Assembly: GCA_030429625.1 (NCBI GenBank)
Contig: JAUIFA010000003.1
Span: 214,734-278,733 of the forward strand
Direction of reading: 5' to 3'
DNA: 64,000 nucleotides
Origin: Alphaproteobacteria bacterium
GTDB taxonomy: Bacteria > Pseudomonadota > Alphaproteobacteria > Rickettsiales > UBA8987
Shown here: positions 1 to 9,155 of the stretch, piece by piece
Numbering within the stretch: position 1 is the stretch's first letter
How the letters are laid out: every line of letters starts with the position of its first letter
Program-made: the position numbers and the translations under genes
The notes under the pieces: generated by a model
Databases searched by the model: none
Told to the model about the DNA's origin: nothing
The model's input: the letters and a program-made list of their open reading frames with translations, nothing else

Positions 1-94
1 TTTGCTGACGGCCAAGCTCACCTTCAATGGCAGACCATAACTCAGGGTCGGTTTCAGAAGCGGGGGCGTGAAAGAATTTTTCTGTATTAACCAT
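1..94 (-). CDS. glyA: Serine hydroxymethyltransferase, N-terminal fragment (runs off the window)
   Basis: Only the first 31 codons are inside the window, read on the minus strand from the ATG at 94. The peptide begins MVNTEKFFHAP and contains DPELWSAIEGELGRQQ, which matches the conserved N-terminus of SHMT just before the ELIASEN motif. SHMT is the cytosolic PLP enzyme that converts serine and tetrahydrofolate to glycine and methylene-THF. A GGAG ribosome binding site lies six bases upstream (101-104). A possible promoter (TTGAAC / TATAAA, 15-base spacer) lies at 132-158, in the gap after tgt. The call rests on a short N-terminal stretch, so it is good but not certain. Confidence 0.8.
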   Translation of the reverse strand, partial: MVNTEKFFHAPASETDPELWSAIEGELGRQQ

Positions 95-167
95 GTTTTT
101 CTCCGAGGAAGTGTAATTTATTTGGGGGGTTTTTATAAGTTTTATTGGGATTGTTCAAGCACTAGAT

Positions 168-1487
<1,320 letters not shown>

Positions 1488-1504
1488 TCAAAATTTAGAC
1501 AAAG

Positions 1505-1536
1505 AAAAACCACCCCGGTGAGGGGGTGGCTTTTTG
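1505..1536 (-). terminator. Rho-independent terminator
   Basis: The GC-rich inverted repeat CCACCCC / GGGGTGG is flanked by an A-tract on the left and a T-tract on the right, so it can act in either direction. It sits just after the stop of the minus-strand gene ending at 1553, and read on that strand it is followed by a run of T. It separates that gene from tgt. Confidence 0.75.
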
Positions 1537-1552
1537 GTTGCTTCTTCAGCTG

Positions 1553-2125
1553 CTACTCGTACTTGGGCTCGAAAAGAATAACACAGATTAGCGTCAGCTT
1601 GTCTGTGTAGATTGTCATTTCCCTGAGATCCATATGGTTATATCTCGCAGGATTAATCTTCGTTTCAGCAACGAGGGTTAGCTTGAGGGGCATTAATATT
1701 CCTTTTCTTCCTCCATACTCACCCGGCAGCCCATCTGAGTAGATGATGAAGTCAACAGCAACCTTACCATGATATTCCAGAGTAAGAATATTCCCAAAAT
1801 GGGAGATATCCTTTATAATCTCTGGATTATATCTGATATTCACGTGGTACGCCGTTGTCTCAATATCCCTAGAAGACAGCCTTGACTTCCTGACTCTATC
1901 CGCAATTCTTTGCACAAGATTACGGTGAGTGCTGGCAGTACGTACTTTCCGGATTTCCAAACGAATACTACGATTGCTAGTAACAATACGTACTCGTCTT
2001 AGTTGATTTCTCAACCAAAATATACAGTATCCGGCTGAGAGACTAACTATTATTATCACTATCATAGCAATGTATGGGTGATTCTGTGTGAATTCCCCAA
2101 TTGCTTGTGCCGTCTCAGTAGGCAT
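1553..2125 (-). CDS. Unrecognised single-pass membrane protein
   Basis: I do not recognise this 190-residue protein. Residues about 17-37 (HPYIAMIVIIIVSLSAGYCI) form one strong membrane helix. A basic stretch (RNQLRRVRIV) follows, and the positive-inside rule then puts the remaining 150 residues in the cytoplasm. The rest alternates charged and beta-type segments and shows no motif I can place. The ATG at 2125 has AAGGG eight bases upstream. It is a single-gene unit: a perfect sigma70-type promoter lies at 2252-2280 and a strong terminator follows at 1505-1536. Its isolation between a terminator and a palindromic repeat is compatible with a recent arrival, but nothing proves transfer. Confidence 0.75.
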   Translation of the reverse strand: MPTETAQAIGEFTQNHPYIAMIVIIIVSLSAGYCIFWLRNQLRRVRIVTSNRSIRLEIRKVRTASTHRNLVQRIADRVRKSRLSSRDIETTAYHVNIRYNPEIIKDISHFGNILTLEYHGKVAVDFIIYSDGLPGEYGGRKGILMPLKLTLVAETKINPARYNHMDLREMTIYTDKLTLICVILFEPKYE

Positions 2126-2210
2126 GGTGATGCCCTTTCATTTTGGTCAGAGAATTCTTAGGAGTCTCTATACAAAACATACGCACCGCGCATGAGAGTA
2201 TAAGAAACAT
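2115..2210 (-). CDS. Possible 31-residue leader peptide overlapping the next gene's start
   Basis: In the roughly 120-base leader between the promoter (2252-2280) and the gene starting at 2125 there is a small frame: ATG at 2210, a GAGGG ribosome binding site six bases upstream, and a TGA at 2115-2117 that lies inside the first codons of the downstream gene. The peptide starts MFLILSCAVRMF. The overlap would allow translational coupling. There is no comparative evidence, so it could be chance. Confidence 0.3.
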   Translation of the reverse strand: MFLILSCAVRMFCIETPKNSLTKMKGHHHAY

Positions 2211-2251
2211 CTAGAACCCTCAATTGGTGGTTGTTTTGAAAAATCGTAACC

Positions 2252-2280
2252 ATTATAACAGATAGTTTAAGGAGTGTCAA
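2252..2280 (-). promoter_or_regulatory. Perfect consensus sigma70-type promoter
   Basis: Read on the minus strand this is TTGACA, exactly 17 bases, then TATAAT: a full match to both consensus hexamers at the optimal spacing. The predicted transcription start, near 2245, is about 120 bases upstream of the gene starting at 2125. Confidence 0.75.
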
Positions 2281-2322
2281 ATTTAAGAATAAATTAATAC
2301 ATTGTTATTGTAAATATACTCC

Positions 2323-2405
2323 GTCATTCTGTGAAGCTATAGCTTGCACAGAATCCATACACCCTAGATCCTGTACTGATTTCTTATAAAATCCCACAGG
2401 ATGAC
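2323..2405. repeat. Composite palindromic element, copy B, intergenic
   Basis: An 83-base relative of the element inside tgt, lying in the intergenic space (2126-2444) between rluD and the unrecognised gene. The termini GTCATTCTGTG and CACAGGATGAC and the core GCACAGAATCCATA are shared. The first hairpin is AAGC/GCTT instead of AGCC/GGCT, and the last is GATTT/AAATC instead of ATTATC/GATAAT. The stems therefore differ in sequence but remain paired. The middle loop carries seven extra bases. Outside this element and the promoter I see nothing else in this intergenic stretch. Confidence 0.85.
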
Positions 2406-2444
2406 ATTGTTAGGGATTAATGAGCATCAATTAACAATCACCAA

Positions 2445-3443
2445 CTAAAGACTTCTTAATAGTTCAATCAATTGATAGATGTCTTGGGGATGGCCATCTG
2501 AGGGATAACTTTTACATTCGATAGGCTCACCGGTAATAGGATGTTCAAAAGCAATATAAGAAGAGTGCAGTGCCTGACGACCAAATTGTTTTATCGCAGT
2601 TTTAATGTTGTCAGGAAGTTGGTTGAATCCTTTATGGTTATTAGGATTTTTACCGTAAACGGGGTCGCCAATAAGAGGAAATCCCTTAAACTGCATGTGC
2701 ACACGAATCTGGTGGGTTCTTCCGGTTTCTAATTTACACTGAATAAGTGAGGCGATGCCATCACCAAACCGCTCCAACACCTTGAATTTTGTAACCGCAT
2801 GTTTTCCCTGCCCCTTTGTAGCAACCATTTTCGTACGGTCGTTATTGTTGCGGTTGATATAGCTTTCTATTTTTCCTACTGGAGGGGAAGGAGTGCCCCA
2901 CACAATAGCATGATAAATTCGGGTGAGTTCGCGTGATTGGATTTGTTGGCTTAAGGTCACATGGGCTTGATCGTTTTTGGCGATGACCATTAAGCCGGTG
3001 GTATCACGATCCAAACGATGCACAATGCCCGGACGTTGTACCCCACCAATGCCGGAGAGGGAATCTTTACAGTGAGCCAGTAAGGCGTGAACCAGCGTAT
3101 CGTCTTTGGTTCCTGCACCAGGATGAACGGTTAAACCTGCCTGTTTATCTATAATTAGTAAGTCATCATCTTCATAAGCGACATTTAATATAATTTCCGG
3201 TTTTGGTTGAATATCTAACTCTTTAATCTCTGGAACAATAATTTCTAGCTTATCTCCTTCTTTTATTTTGTACGCACAGTCTGTGATAGACTGCCCATTG
3301 CATATTACGGCTTTTTCTTGTATAAGAGATTGTACTCGGCTGCGGGTGATGTTATCTATCTGTGCAGATAGATATTTATCCATGCGTGTTTTGTGATCGT
3401 CTGCTTCGACGGTGAATCTGTAACTATCATTAGGATGTGTCAT
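2445..3443 (-). CDS. rluD: 23S rRNA pseudouridine synthase, RluA family (RluD type)
   Basis: A 332-residue protein with an N-terminal S4 RNA-binding domain (RMDKYLSAQI to about residue 75), then the catalytic domain with the family signature GIVHRLDRDTTGLMVIAKN (about residues 139-157). The aspartate of HRLDRDT is the nucleophile that isomerises uridine. RLETGRTHQIRVH-like and GDPVYG motifs follow. The S4 domain and motif spacing fit RluD/RluC; I prefer RluD, which modifies helix 69 of 23S rRNA. The ATG abuts, with no gap, the ATG of the divergent gene at 3444. Confidence 0.93.
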   Translation of the reverse strand: MTHPNDSYRFTVEADDHKTRMDKYLSAQIDNITRSRVQSLIQEKAVICNGQSITDCAYKIKEGDKLEIIVPEIKELDIQPKPEIILNVAYEDDDLLIIDKQAGLTVHPGAGTKDDTLVHALLAHCKDSLSGIGGVQRPGIVHRLDRDTTGLMVIAKNDQAHVTLSQQIQSRELTRIYHAIVWGTPSPPVGKIESYINRNNNDRTKMVATKGQGKHAVTKFKVLERFGDGIASLIQCKLETGRTHQIRVHMQFKGFPLIGDPVYGKNPNNHKGFNQLPDNIKTAIKQFGRQALHSSYIAFEHPITGEPIECKSYPSDGHPQDIYQLIELLRSL

Positions 3444-3788
3444 ATGAGTGAAACTAACAGAAATTTATTACTTCTCAAGATTTTCGTGTATTCAATGGGG
3501 CTTGTTCTCATTGGTGGTTTTATATATATCGGCACATCTATCTATGAAGATATGGAAAAACGCAACAAAAATAACCCCTCAGATGTTGCTAATGTAATAG
3601 TTAATCAAGAAGAAAGAAGCTGTGAAGGTGGCAATCTTGAAGTGGTTCTGGGTTTAGACATTCAATCAGTTGATCTTGAAAACAATAAACTTATTATCAT
3701 GACTGCCGCTACCCGTAATGATCCTCAAAAGATAATGGTTATTGATTATTGTAACCAAAAAGTCATAAGTGAAATCACAGTTAAATAG
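3444..3788 (+). CDS. Small membrane-anchored protein, possibly DUF6476-like
   Basis: A 114-residue protein. An N-terminal helix (LLLLKIFVYSMGLVLIGGFI, about residues 8-27) is followed by a short periplasmic or cytosolic beta-rich domain with two Cys (SCEGG and DYCNQK). In other alphaproteobacteria a small protein of this shape (DUF6476) lies next to rluD, so that assignment is plausible, but it rests on memory of the neighbourhood. I chose the ATG at 3444 because it begins MSETNRN, just before the helix; upstream in-frame starts would overlap rluD. The function is unknown. Confidence 0.75.
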   Translation: MSETNRNLLLLKIFVYSMGLVLIGGFIYIGTSIYEDMEKRNKNNPSDVANVIVNQEERSCEGGNLEVVLGLDIQSVDLENNKLIIMTAATRNDPQKIMVIDYCNQKVISEITVK

Positions 3789-3794
3789 CCAATA

Positions 3795-3827
3795 GACAAA
3801 ATTTAGAAAAGTCTCTTTTAATTTGTC
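3795..3827. other. Inverted repeat between the small membrane gene and motA
   Basis: The outer arms GACAAA/TTTGTC enclose a perfect AAAAG-TCT-CTTTT hairpin. No T-tract follows on the plus strand, so it is not a classical terminator. It could be a weak terminator, an RNA processing site or a regulatory structure in the motA leader. Confidence 0.4.
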
Positions 3828-3880
3828 AAAGAATATGACATATTTATCGGCTTATAGGGAATTTTTAAATTGGATAACAT

Positions 3881-4738
3881 ATGTATCTAATAGTTTGTTT
3901 GGTTATTGTATTTGGCTCCGTAATTGGTGGCTATATGATGCACCATGGCGACCTTGGTGTCCTGTGGCAGCCAAATGAGGTTGTTATTATTGTTGGTTCT
4001 GGTATAGGTGCCTTTCTACTTTCAAATCCGTTTCCCTACGTAAAAAAAGCCGCATCATCTTTAAAAATATTTTTTAAATCAGGTACTCCGTATAAAAAAG
4101 AGGCGTATGTTGAACTGCTGTTGTTTCAATTCAATATCTATAAATTTGTTAAAGCCAAGGGTGTTCTTGAAATAGAAAGCCATATTGAAAACCCCTATGA
4201 GAGCGATTTCTTTAATAAATATCCTGGTTTTGTTGCAGACCATCATGCCGTTGACTTTTTCTGTGATTATTTCAGACTGTTGACGATGGGCATTGATAAT
4301 CCTTATGTGTTGGACGATATGATGAGTGCTGAACTTGATGCTCACCATGATGATGACCATGTTGTTTCAGGGTCAATTGTTACTTTAGGGGATTCGTTTC
4401 CGGCTCTTGGTATTGTAGCAGCGGTATTGGGTGTAATAACCACGATGGGTTCAATTTCTGAGCCTCCTGAAATTCTTGGTGGGTTAATTGGTGCCGCGCT
4501 TGTTGGTACATTCCTTGGTATCCTTTTATGTTACGGTATGGTGGGACCAGCAGGGAACTATATGGGCAAATATTTTGGTGAAAAATCCAAATATATGGAA
4601 TGTATTAAGGTTGGGATTCTGGCGCATTGTCAGGGCAATGCACCTGCGGTTTCGGTTGAATTTGCACGAAAAGTCATTCCTGCTTATGTAATGCCGTCAT
4701 TCAAAGAGATGGAAGAGGCATTTGACAATGCTGGATAA
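3881..4738 (+). CDS. motA: Flagellar motor stator protein MotA
   Basis: A 285-residue polytopic inner-membrane protein that forms the proton- or sodium-conducting stator with MotB. It follows the E. coli-type MotA pattern throughout: GGYMMHHGDLGVLWQPNEVVIIVGSG at the N-terminus, the cytoplasmic loop ending in EIESHIENP (the region of the rotor-contacting Lys and Glu), GDSFPALGIVAAVLGVITTMGS with its conserved proline, and GTFLGILLCYG. A weak GGAT precedes the ATG. motB follows after 13 bases, so the two are cotranscribed. No other flagellar gene lies in the window. Confidence 0.95.
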   Translation: MYLIVCLVIVFGSVIGGYMMHHGDLGVLWQPNEVVIIVGSGIGAFLLSNPFPYVKKAASSLKIFFKSGTPYKKEAYVELLLFQFNIYKFVKAKGVLEIESHIENPYESDFFNKYPGFVADHHAVDFFCDYFRLLTMGIDNPYVLDDMMSAELDAHHDDDHVVSGSIVTLGDSFPALGIVAAVLGVITTMGSISEPPEILGGLIGAALVGTFLGILLCYGMVGPAGNYMGKYFGEKSKYMECIKVGILAHCQGNAPAVSVEFARKVIPAYVMPSFKEMEEAFDNAG

Positions 4739-4751
4739 AAGAGTGCTATAA

Positions 4752-6038
4752 ATGGCAGATGCCGGTCAAACAATTATCATTAAGAAGATTAAAAAAGGTG
4801 GGCACGGTCATCATGGTGGTGCTTGGAAGGTGGCGTATGCCGATTTTGTAACGGCAATGATGGCGTTTTTCCTTTTGATGTGGCTACTTAATGCGACTGA
4901 AGCAGAAAACCTCGCGGGTCTGGCAGATTATTTTGCGCCTACCGTTGGGGTGCAGGGGGAGATGGGTATTGGCTTCCGTGGTGGTAAGTCGGCGTTATCA
5001 AAGGGTATTGGCGCAGATAAGAATACCAATAGGGGGATTGTGTTTGGTGGAATGCCATCTGGGCCAATTATGAAAGTAACCGAAAAATTTGAACTGGTAA
5101 CCGATCAGGCAGAAACCGAAAAAATTCTTATCAATACGGGAGGAAAAGAAGATGCAGAAACCGATGCAGACGAAGCATCTTATCAAGAAATGGCCGAAGC
5201 AGTAGAAAGTTTTATTAATGAATCGGTAGAAGAAAGTGAAATACAAAGCTCTGTCACGGTAACAGTTACCCCCGAGGGTGTTGAGGTGCAAATCAACGAC
5301 ACTCAACACGACTCTATGTTTAAAAAGAATTCGGCAATTTTAGAACCAAGAATTACAAAAGTTCTTTCAAAATTAGCAGAAATTATTAAACACATGCCTA
5401 ATTATCTTTCAATTACTGGCCATACAAGCTCTACGCCAATTGTAGGAAAGGCAAATTATGGTAATTGGGAACTTTCTGCGGATAGGGCAAATTCAACAAG
5501 GAGATTTTTGGTGGCTTCTGGGGTTCAGTCTGAACAGATTGCTCGGGTTGTCGGTCGGGCAGATAATTCTCCGTTTGATACCAGACACCCTGAATTACCA
5601 ATCAATAATAGAATTACCATAGTGTTGTTAAGGCAATCTTTATTGCCAAGTCATAAACAAAGCGCACCAGCAGGAGTGTTCTTGGATCCTACCTCAAGGG
5701 ATGCAAAGACTTTGACCAATCCTGAAGAAGTGAAAAAAGAAGACGAAGTAGAAGAAGAAAAATCATACGACCAAGATACTGAAATCAAAGGTGTTATAGA
5801 AGAAATTGAATCTGGTGAGGAGGAAATGGATGAAAATGATCCGTTTAAAAATTTAGGAATTCCATCGGTGAGTGGTGATGTTTCCAATGACAATAGCTCG
5901 GTTTCTAACGAGGTAATATTTGATACTGAGGGGTCAAAAGAAAAGCAAAATATCCAACCAGTTCAAGAAGAAAAAAGCGACATACAAAAATCCATTGAGC
6001 AGTTTAATAAAGAAATGAATCAATCATCATCTCAATAA
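4752..6038 (+). CDS. motB: Flagellar motor stator protein MotB with a long acidic tail
   Basis: MotB anchors the stator to peptidoglycan. The N-terminal segment GGAWKVAYADFVTAMMAFFLLMWLL holds the single membrane helix with the ion-binding aspartate (Asp31). A plug and linker follow, then an OmpA-like peptidoglycan-binding domain at about residues 160-300 (SITGHTSSTPI, LSADRANSTRRFLVASGV, NNRITIVLL). At 428 residues it is longer than usual because of a C-terminal tail of about 120 residues rich in Glu, Asp, Ser and Lys (VKKEDEVEEEKSYDQ and similar). The tail is probably disordered and periplasmic. It is paired with motA immediately upstream. Confidence 0.95.
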   Translation: MADAGQTIIIKKIKKGGHGHHGGAWKVAYADFVTAMMAFFLLMWLLNATEAENLAGLADYFAPTVGVQGEMGIGFRGGKSALSKGIGADKNTNRGIVFGGMPSGPIMKVTEKFELVTDQAETEKILINTGGKEDAETDADEASYQEMAEAVESFINESVEESEIQSSVTVTVTPEGVEVQINDTQHDSMFKKNSAILEPRITKVLSKLAEIIKHMPNYLSITGHTSSTPIVGKANYGNWELSADRANSTRRFLVASGVQSEQIARVVGRADNSPFDTRHPELPINNRITIVLLRQSLLPSHKQSAPAGVFLDPTSRDAKTLTNPEEVKKEDEVEEEKSYDQDTEIKGVIEEIESGEEEMDENDPFKNLGIPSVSGDVSNDNSSVSNEVIFDTEGSKEKQNIQPVQEEKSDIQKSIEQFNKEMNQSSSQ

Positions 6039-6044
6039 AATACC

Positions 6045-6065
6045 ACAATCGATATTGTATTTTTT
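6045..6065 (+). terminator. Weak terminator hairpin after motB
   Basis: ACAAT-CGAT-ATTGT is followed by A and six T. The stem is only five pairs and AT-rich, so termination would be weak, but the position right after the motB stop fits. Confidence 0.35.
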
Positions 6066-6092
6066 GTCTATACAAGATATATAAATCTTTGT

Positions 6093-6120
6093 TTGGGGTT
6101 CTATTTATAATTGATATAAT
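6093..6120 (+). promoter_or_regulatory. Probable promoter of the SLC13-type permease gene
   Basis: A perfect -10 box TATAAT (6115-6120) has a weak -35 TTGGGG 16 bases upstream. It lies about 50 bases before the permease start and just after the motB hairpin. Confidence 0.45.
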
Positions 6121-6168
6121 GCAAAAGGCGCGACCATAGAAAATATTCTAAACATACCCGACATACAT

Positions 6169-8001
6169 ATGTGGTTTACCATAACCATGATCATTGTCGC
6201 TATTATCGGCTATTCTATAGAAAAGATATCTATGGAGATAACCTCTTTGGTTATTATCTCATTATTGTTACTTTTCTTCCATTTTATTCCGCTTCGACAT
6301 GACAGTGGTTGGAACATGCTTCCTACCGAAAAGTTAATTGCTGGCTTTGCTAACCCTGCCTTGATCAGTGTATTGGCGTTGTTGGTATTAGGGCAGGCAA
6401 TTGTACAAACTGGTGCTTTAAATGAAATTGCTAATTTTATTTTACGTGTTAGCCGAAACAACGCGATATTATCAATTAGCATTTCTTTGATATTTGTGAT
6501 GGTTGTTAGCGGGTTTCTAAATAATACCCCGGTGGTTGTTATTTTTATTCCCATTATGGCGGCACTGACCAAGGCGGTCAATGTGTCTGCTAGTAAGGTG
6601 ATGATACCATTATCCTTTGTTTCTATATTAGGGGGGATGACGACCCTTATTGGTAGCAGTACCAACTTATTGGTTTCAGGTATTTTAATTGATATGGGGT
6701 TAAACCCCATTAATTTCTTTGACTTTACGGTGCCAGGAATTTTCTTGGCGTCTGTGGGTTTGGTATATGTTTTAGTGGTGGTACCAAAATTGTTAAAAGA
6801 CAGAGCTTCTTTAGTAAGCAGTTTTGAAGGAGACGATGACGACCGACAGTTTGTTGCTCAGATTAATATTGATTACAGCTCTGATTTTGTTGGACAGAAA
6901 ATAGACAGCGGTATCATGCATCAATATCCTGATATATCGGTAAGGATGATTCAAAGAGGAGAACATGCTTTTCTGCCTCCTTTTGATGAAGATATTGTTA
7001 TTCGCCCAAGGGACATTTTGGTTATTTCTGCACCCAAAAAGGATCTAGCAAATTTCTTTGTTAAAAATCCAGAAAGTTTGGGTGAGGATCTCGATTATAT
7101 TAACAGCAATGTTGAGGATGAAGCCGATGTTGACATAAAAAGCGGATATAGCATGGCTGAAATTGTGGTGTCTCCAACGTCACGCCTTCTGGGTAGAACA
7201 TTGGAGCAAACCGGTTTTCACAGTCAATATAATTGTCTTGTGATGGGGATTCAGCGTCACGATAGAGTCATAAGATCTAAAATCACCGAAACCAGACTCT
7301 CCCCAGGAGATGTGCTGTTGGTGATGGGGGTGCACAACAGTATTATGAGTTTGCATGAAAGCAAGGACTTTCTATTAATGTCGTGGTCTACGGAAGATTT
7401 TCATGCAGGCAGTAAGGCAGGACAGGCCGCATTAATCTTTGCTGCGGTTGTTGGTTTGGCTGGTTTTGATATTGTTCCTATTACAATATCAGCGTTTGTG
7501 GGTGTGGGCGCGGTACTGGCCACAGGCTGTATTAACTTACGACAAGCTGGTCGTGCGCTTGATTTAAAGATTGTCCTCATGATTGGCGCATCCATTGCTT
7601 TAGGAACAGCCCTACAAGAAACCGGAGGGGCGAAATATCTTGCCCATATATTTGTTGAAAGTTTAGCAGGGGCATCTCCCCTGATTGTGTTGTCTGCCCT
7701 GTTCTTCTTCATGATGATGGTCACCAACGTTTTGAGTAATAATGCAGCGGCGGTGTTGTTTACGCCCATTGCTGTTAATTTGGCCAATGAGTTGGGAGTC
7801 AATCCTATTGTGTTTGTTTTTGGGGTTATCTTTGCGTGTAACTGTTCGTTCATTACTCCTATTGGCTATCAGACTAATCTTATGGTGATGGGGCCAGGAC
7901 ATTATAAATTTGTAGACTATATCAAGACAGGGATTCCCTTGGCCATTATAATATGGTTAAGTTATTGTTTGTTTGCCCATTTTTATTATGGTCTTAATTG
8001 A
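6169..8001 (+). CDS. SLC13 (DASS)-type permease with two RCK_C domains
   Basis: A 610-residue inner-membrane transporter of the divalent anion:sodium symporter superfamily. The two inverted halves carry the signatures NNTPVVVIFIP plus GSSTNLLVSG (about residues 122-170) and NNAAAVLFTPIAV plus TPIGYQTNLMVMG (about 525-575). Between them, at about residues 220-400, lie two soluble RCK_C/TrkA-C-type domains (PDISVRMIQRGE; YNCLVMGIQRHD, RLSPGDVLLVMG), as in YfbS-like proteins. The substrate is not readable; dicarboxylates or sulfate are typical of the superfamily. The gene for a DctP-type binding protein starts only 13 bases later, so the two are probably cotranscribed. No clear ribosome binding site precedes the ATG. 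Confidence 0.9.
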   Translation: MWFTITMIIVAIIGYSIEKISMEITSLVIISLLLLFFHFIPLRHDSGWNMLPTEKLIAGFANPALISVLALLVLGQAIVQTGALNEIANFILRVSRNNAILSISISLIFVMVVSGFLNNTPVVVIFIPIMAALTKAVNVSASKVMIPLSFVSILGGMTTLIGSSTNLLVSGILIDMGLNPINFFDFTVPGIFLASVGLVYVLVVVPKLLKDRASLVSSFEGDDDDRQFVAQINIDYSSDFVGQKIDSGIMHQYPDISVRMIQRGEHAFLPPFDEDIVIRPRDILVISAPKKDLANFFVKNPESLGEDLDYINSNVEDEADVDIKSGYSMAEIVVSPTSRLLGRTLEQTGFHSQYNCLVMGIQRHDRVIRSKITETRLSPGDVLLVMGVHNSIMSLHESKDFLLMSWSTEDFHAGSKAGQAALIFAAVVGLAGFDIVPITISAFVGVGAVLATGCINLRQAGRALDLKIVLMIGASIALGTALQETGGAKYLAHIFVESLAGASPLIVLSALFFFMMMVTNVLSNNAAAVLFTPIAVNLANELGVNPIVFVFGVIFACNCSFITPIGYQTNLMVMGPGHYKFVDYIKTGIPLAIIIWLSYCLFAHFYYGLN

Positions 8002-8014
8002 TGGGGAGTTTTAG

Positions 8015-9097
8015 ATGACAAAAACAGATAGGCGTAAATTTCTTGCGGGTTCTGCAGCGGCTTTAGCGGCCAGTAGTTTTGCTAAGCCAGCCATCGCTTC
8101 AGGGAACATAGAGTGGAAGATGGTGATGACTTGGCAGAAAACGCTGCCGGGGTTGGGGACAGGCGCGGTGCGTCTTGCTAAGCGTATTACCAGTCTTTCA
8201 GATGGCAGATTAACCGTTAAGCCCTATGGGGGTGGCGAGCTGGTACCGGCCTTGCAGGTTTTTGATGCCGTTTCTCAAGGTACGGCAGAAATGGGACATT
8301 GTGCTCCATATTATTGGTTAAATAAAAATCGCAGTACTGCATTTTTCTGTACGGTACCTGGTGGACTCACAGCGCAAGAGCAAAATGCTTGGCTTTATTT
8401 TGGAGGAGGGCAGCAATTGTGGGATGAGCTGTATGCCGAATTTGGGCTGCGTGCGTTTCCTGCGGGTAACACCGGCGCGCAGATGGGTGGTTGGTTTAAC
8501 CGCGAGATAAACAGCCTTGAGGACATTAAGGGAATCAAGATGCGTATTCCTGGTCTTGCGGGTGAGGTGATTGATGCGCTTGGAGGCAGTTCTCAAGTGA
8601 TTCCTTCGCAAGAATTATTTACGTCTCTGCAATCTGGGGTGATTGATGCGCTTGAGTGGGTTGGGCCATGGAATGACATTGCTCTTGGCTTCCATAAAGC
8701 GGCAAAATATTATTACGGACCAGGATTTCATGAAGGTGGCCCTACTTTGGAACTGATGGTCAATAAGAAGGCCTTTGACGCATTGCCGAAGGATTTGCAA
8801 ACAATTGTAAAAGCAGCATGCGCCACAGAAAATATTTTGATGGAAGCTGAATATTATCGAAATAATGTTGTGTCTTTTCAGGCACTCAAAGATAAACATA
8901 AAGTTGATATACGGGCTTTTCCTGATGAAGTGCTGAAAGAATTTTTTACTGTGTCTGAGCAGATAGTGGCGGATACAGCCAAAGAGGGTGACATTAACAA
9001 ACGTATTTATGAAAGTTATAATGATTTTCGTAAGGCTTCAATGGATATGGGATTTGTTTCTGAGTTTGCTTTTCTTAAGGGTAGAAATAGATATTAA
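8015..9097 (+). CDS. TRAP transporter substrate-binding protein, DctP/TakP type, Tat-exported
   Basis: A 360-residue periplasmic binding protein. The N-terminus TDRRKFLAGSAAALAAS is a twin-arginine signal, ending near KPAIASG. The body shows the DctP-family pattern: EMGHCAPYYW, GGQQLWDELYAEFGLRAFPAGNTG, the IKGIKMRIPGLAGEVIDALG substrate-carboxylate loop, and GVIDALEWVGPWNDI. The sequence is closest in style to TakP-like 2-oxoacid binders, but the ligand is inference. No dctQ or dctM gene of its own lies next to it; its neighbours are the SLC13-type permease upstream and ldtR downstream. Confidence 0.93.
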   Translation: MTKTDRRKFLAGSAAALAASSFAKPAIASGNIEWKMVMTWQKTLPGLGTGAVRLAKRITSLSDGRLTVKPYGGGELVPALQVFDAVSQGTAEMGHCAPYYWLNKNRSTAFFCTVPGGLTAQEQNAWLYFGGGQQLWDELYAEFGLRAFPAGNTGAQMGGWFNREINSLEDIKGIKMRIPGLAGEVIDALGGSSQVIPSQELFTSLQSGVIDALEWVGPWNDIALGFHKAAKYYYGPGFHEGGPTLELMVNKKAFDALPKDLQTIVKAACATENILMEAEYYRNNVVSFQALKDKHKVDIRAFPDEVLKEFFTVSEQIVADTAKEGDINKRIYESYNDFRKASMDMGFVSEFAFLKGRNRY

Positions 9098-9127
9098 TTG
9101 ACTAAGCTTATAGAATTTAGATATTAT
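9098..9127 (+). promoter_or_regulatory. Probable promoter of ldtR
   Basis: TTGACT (9098-9103, directly after the TAA of the binding protein gene), an 18-base spacer and TATTAT (9122-9127). The predicted start is about 20 bases before the ldtR ATG, so the regulator has its own promoter. Confidence 0.6.
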
Positions 9128-9155
9128 AAGATCTTCAAGTATAGGAGAATACAGA

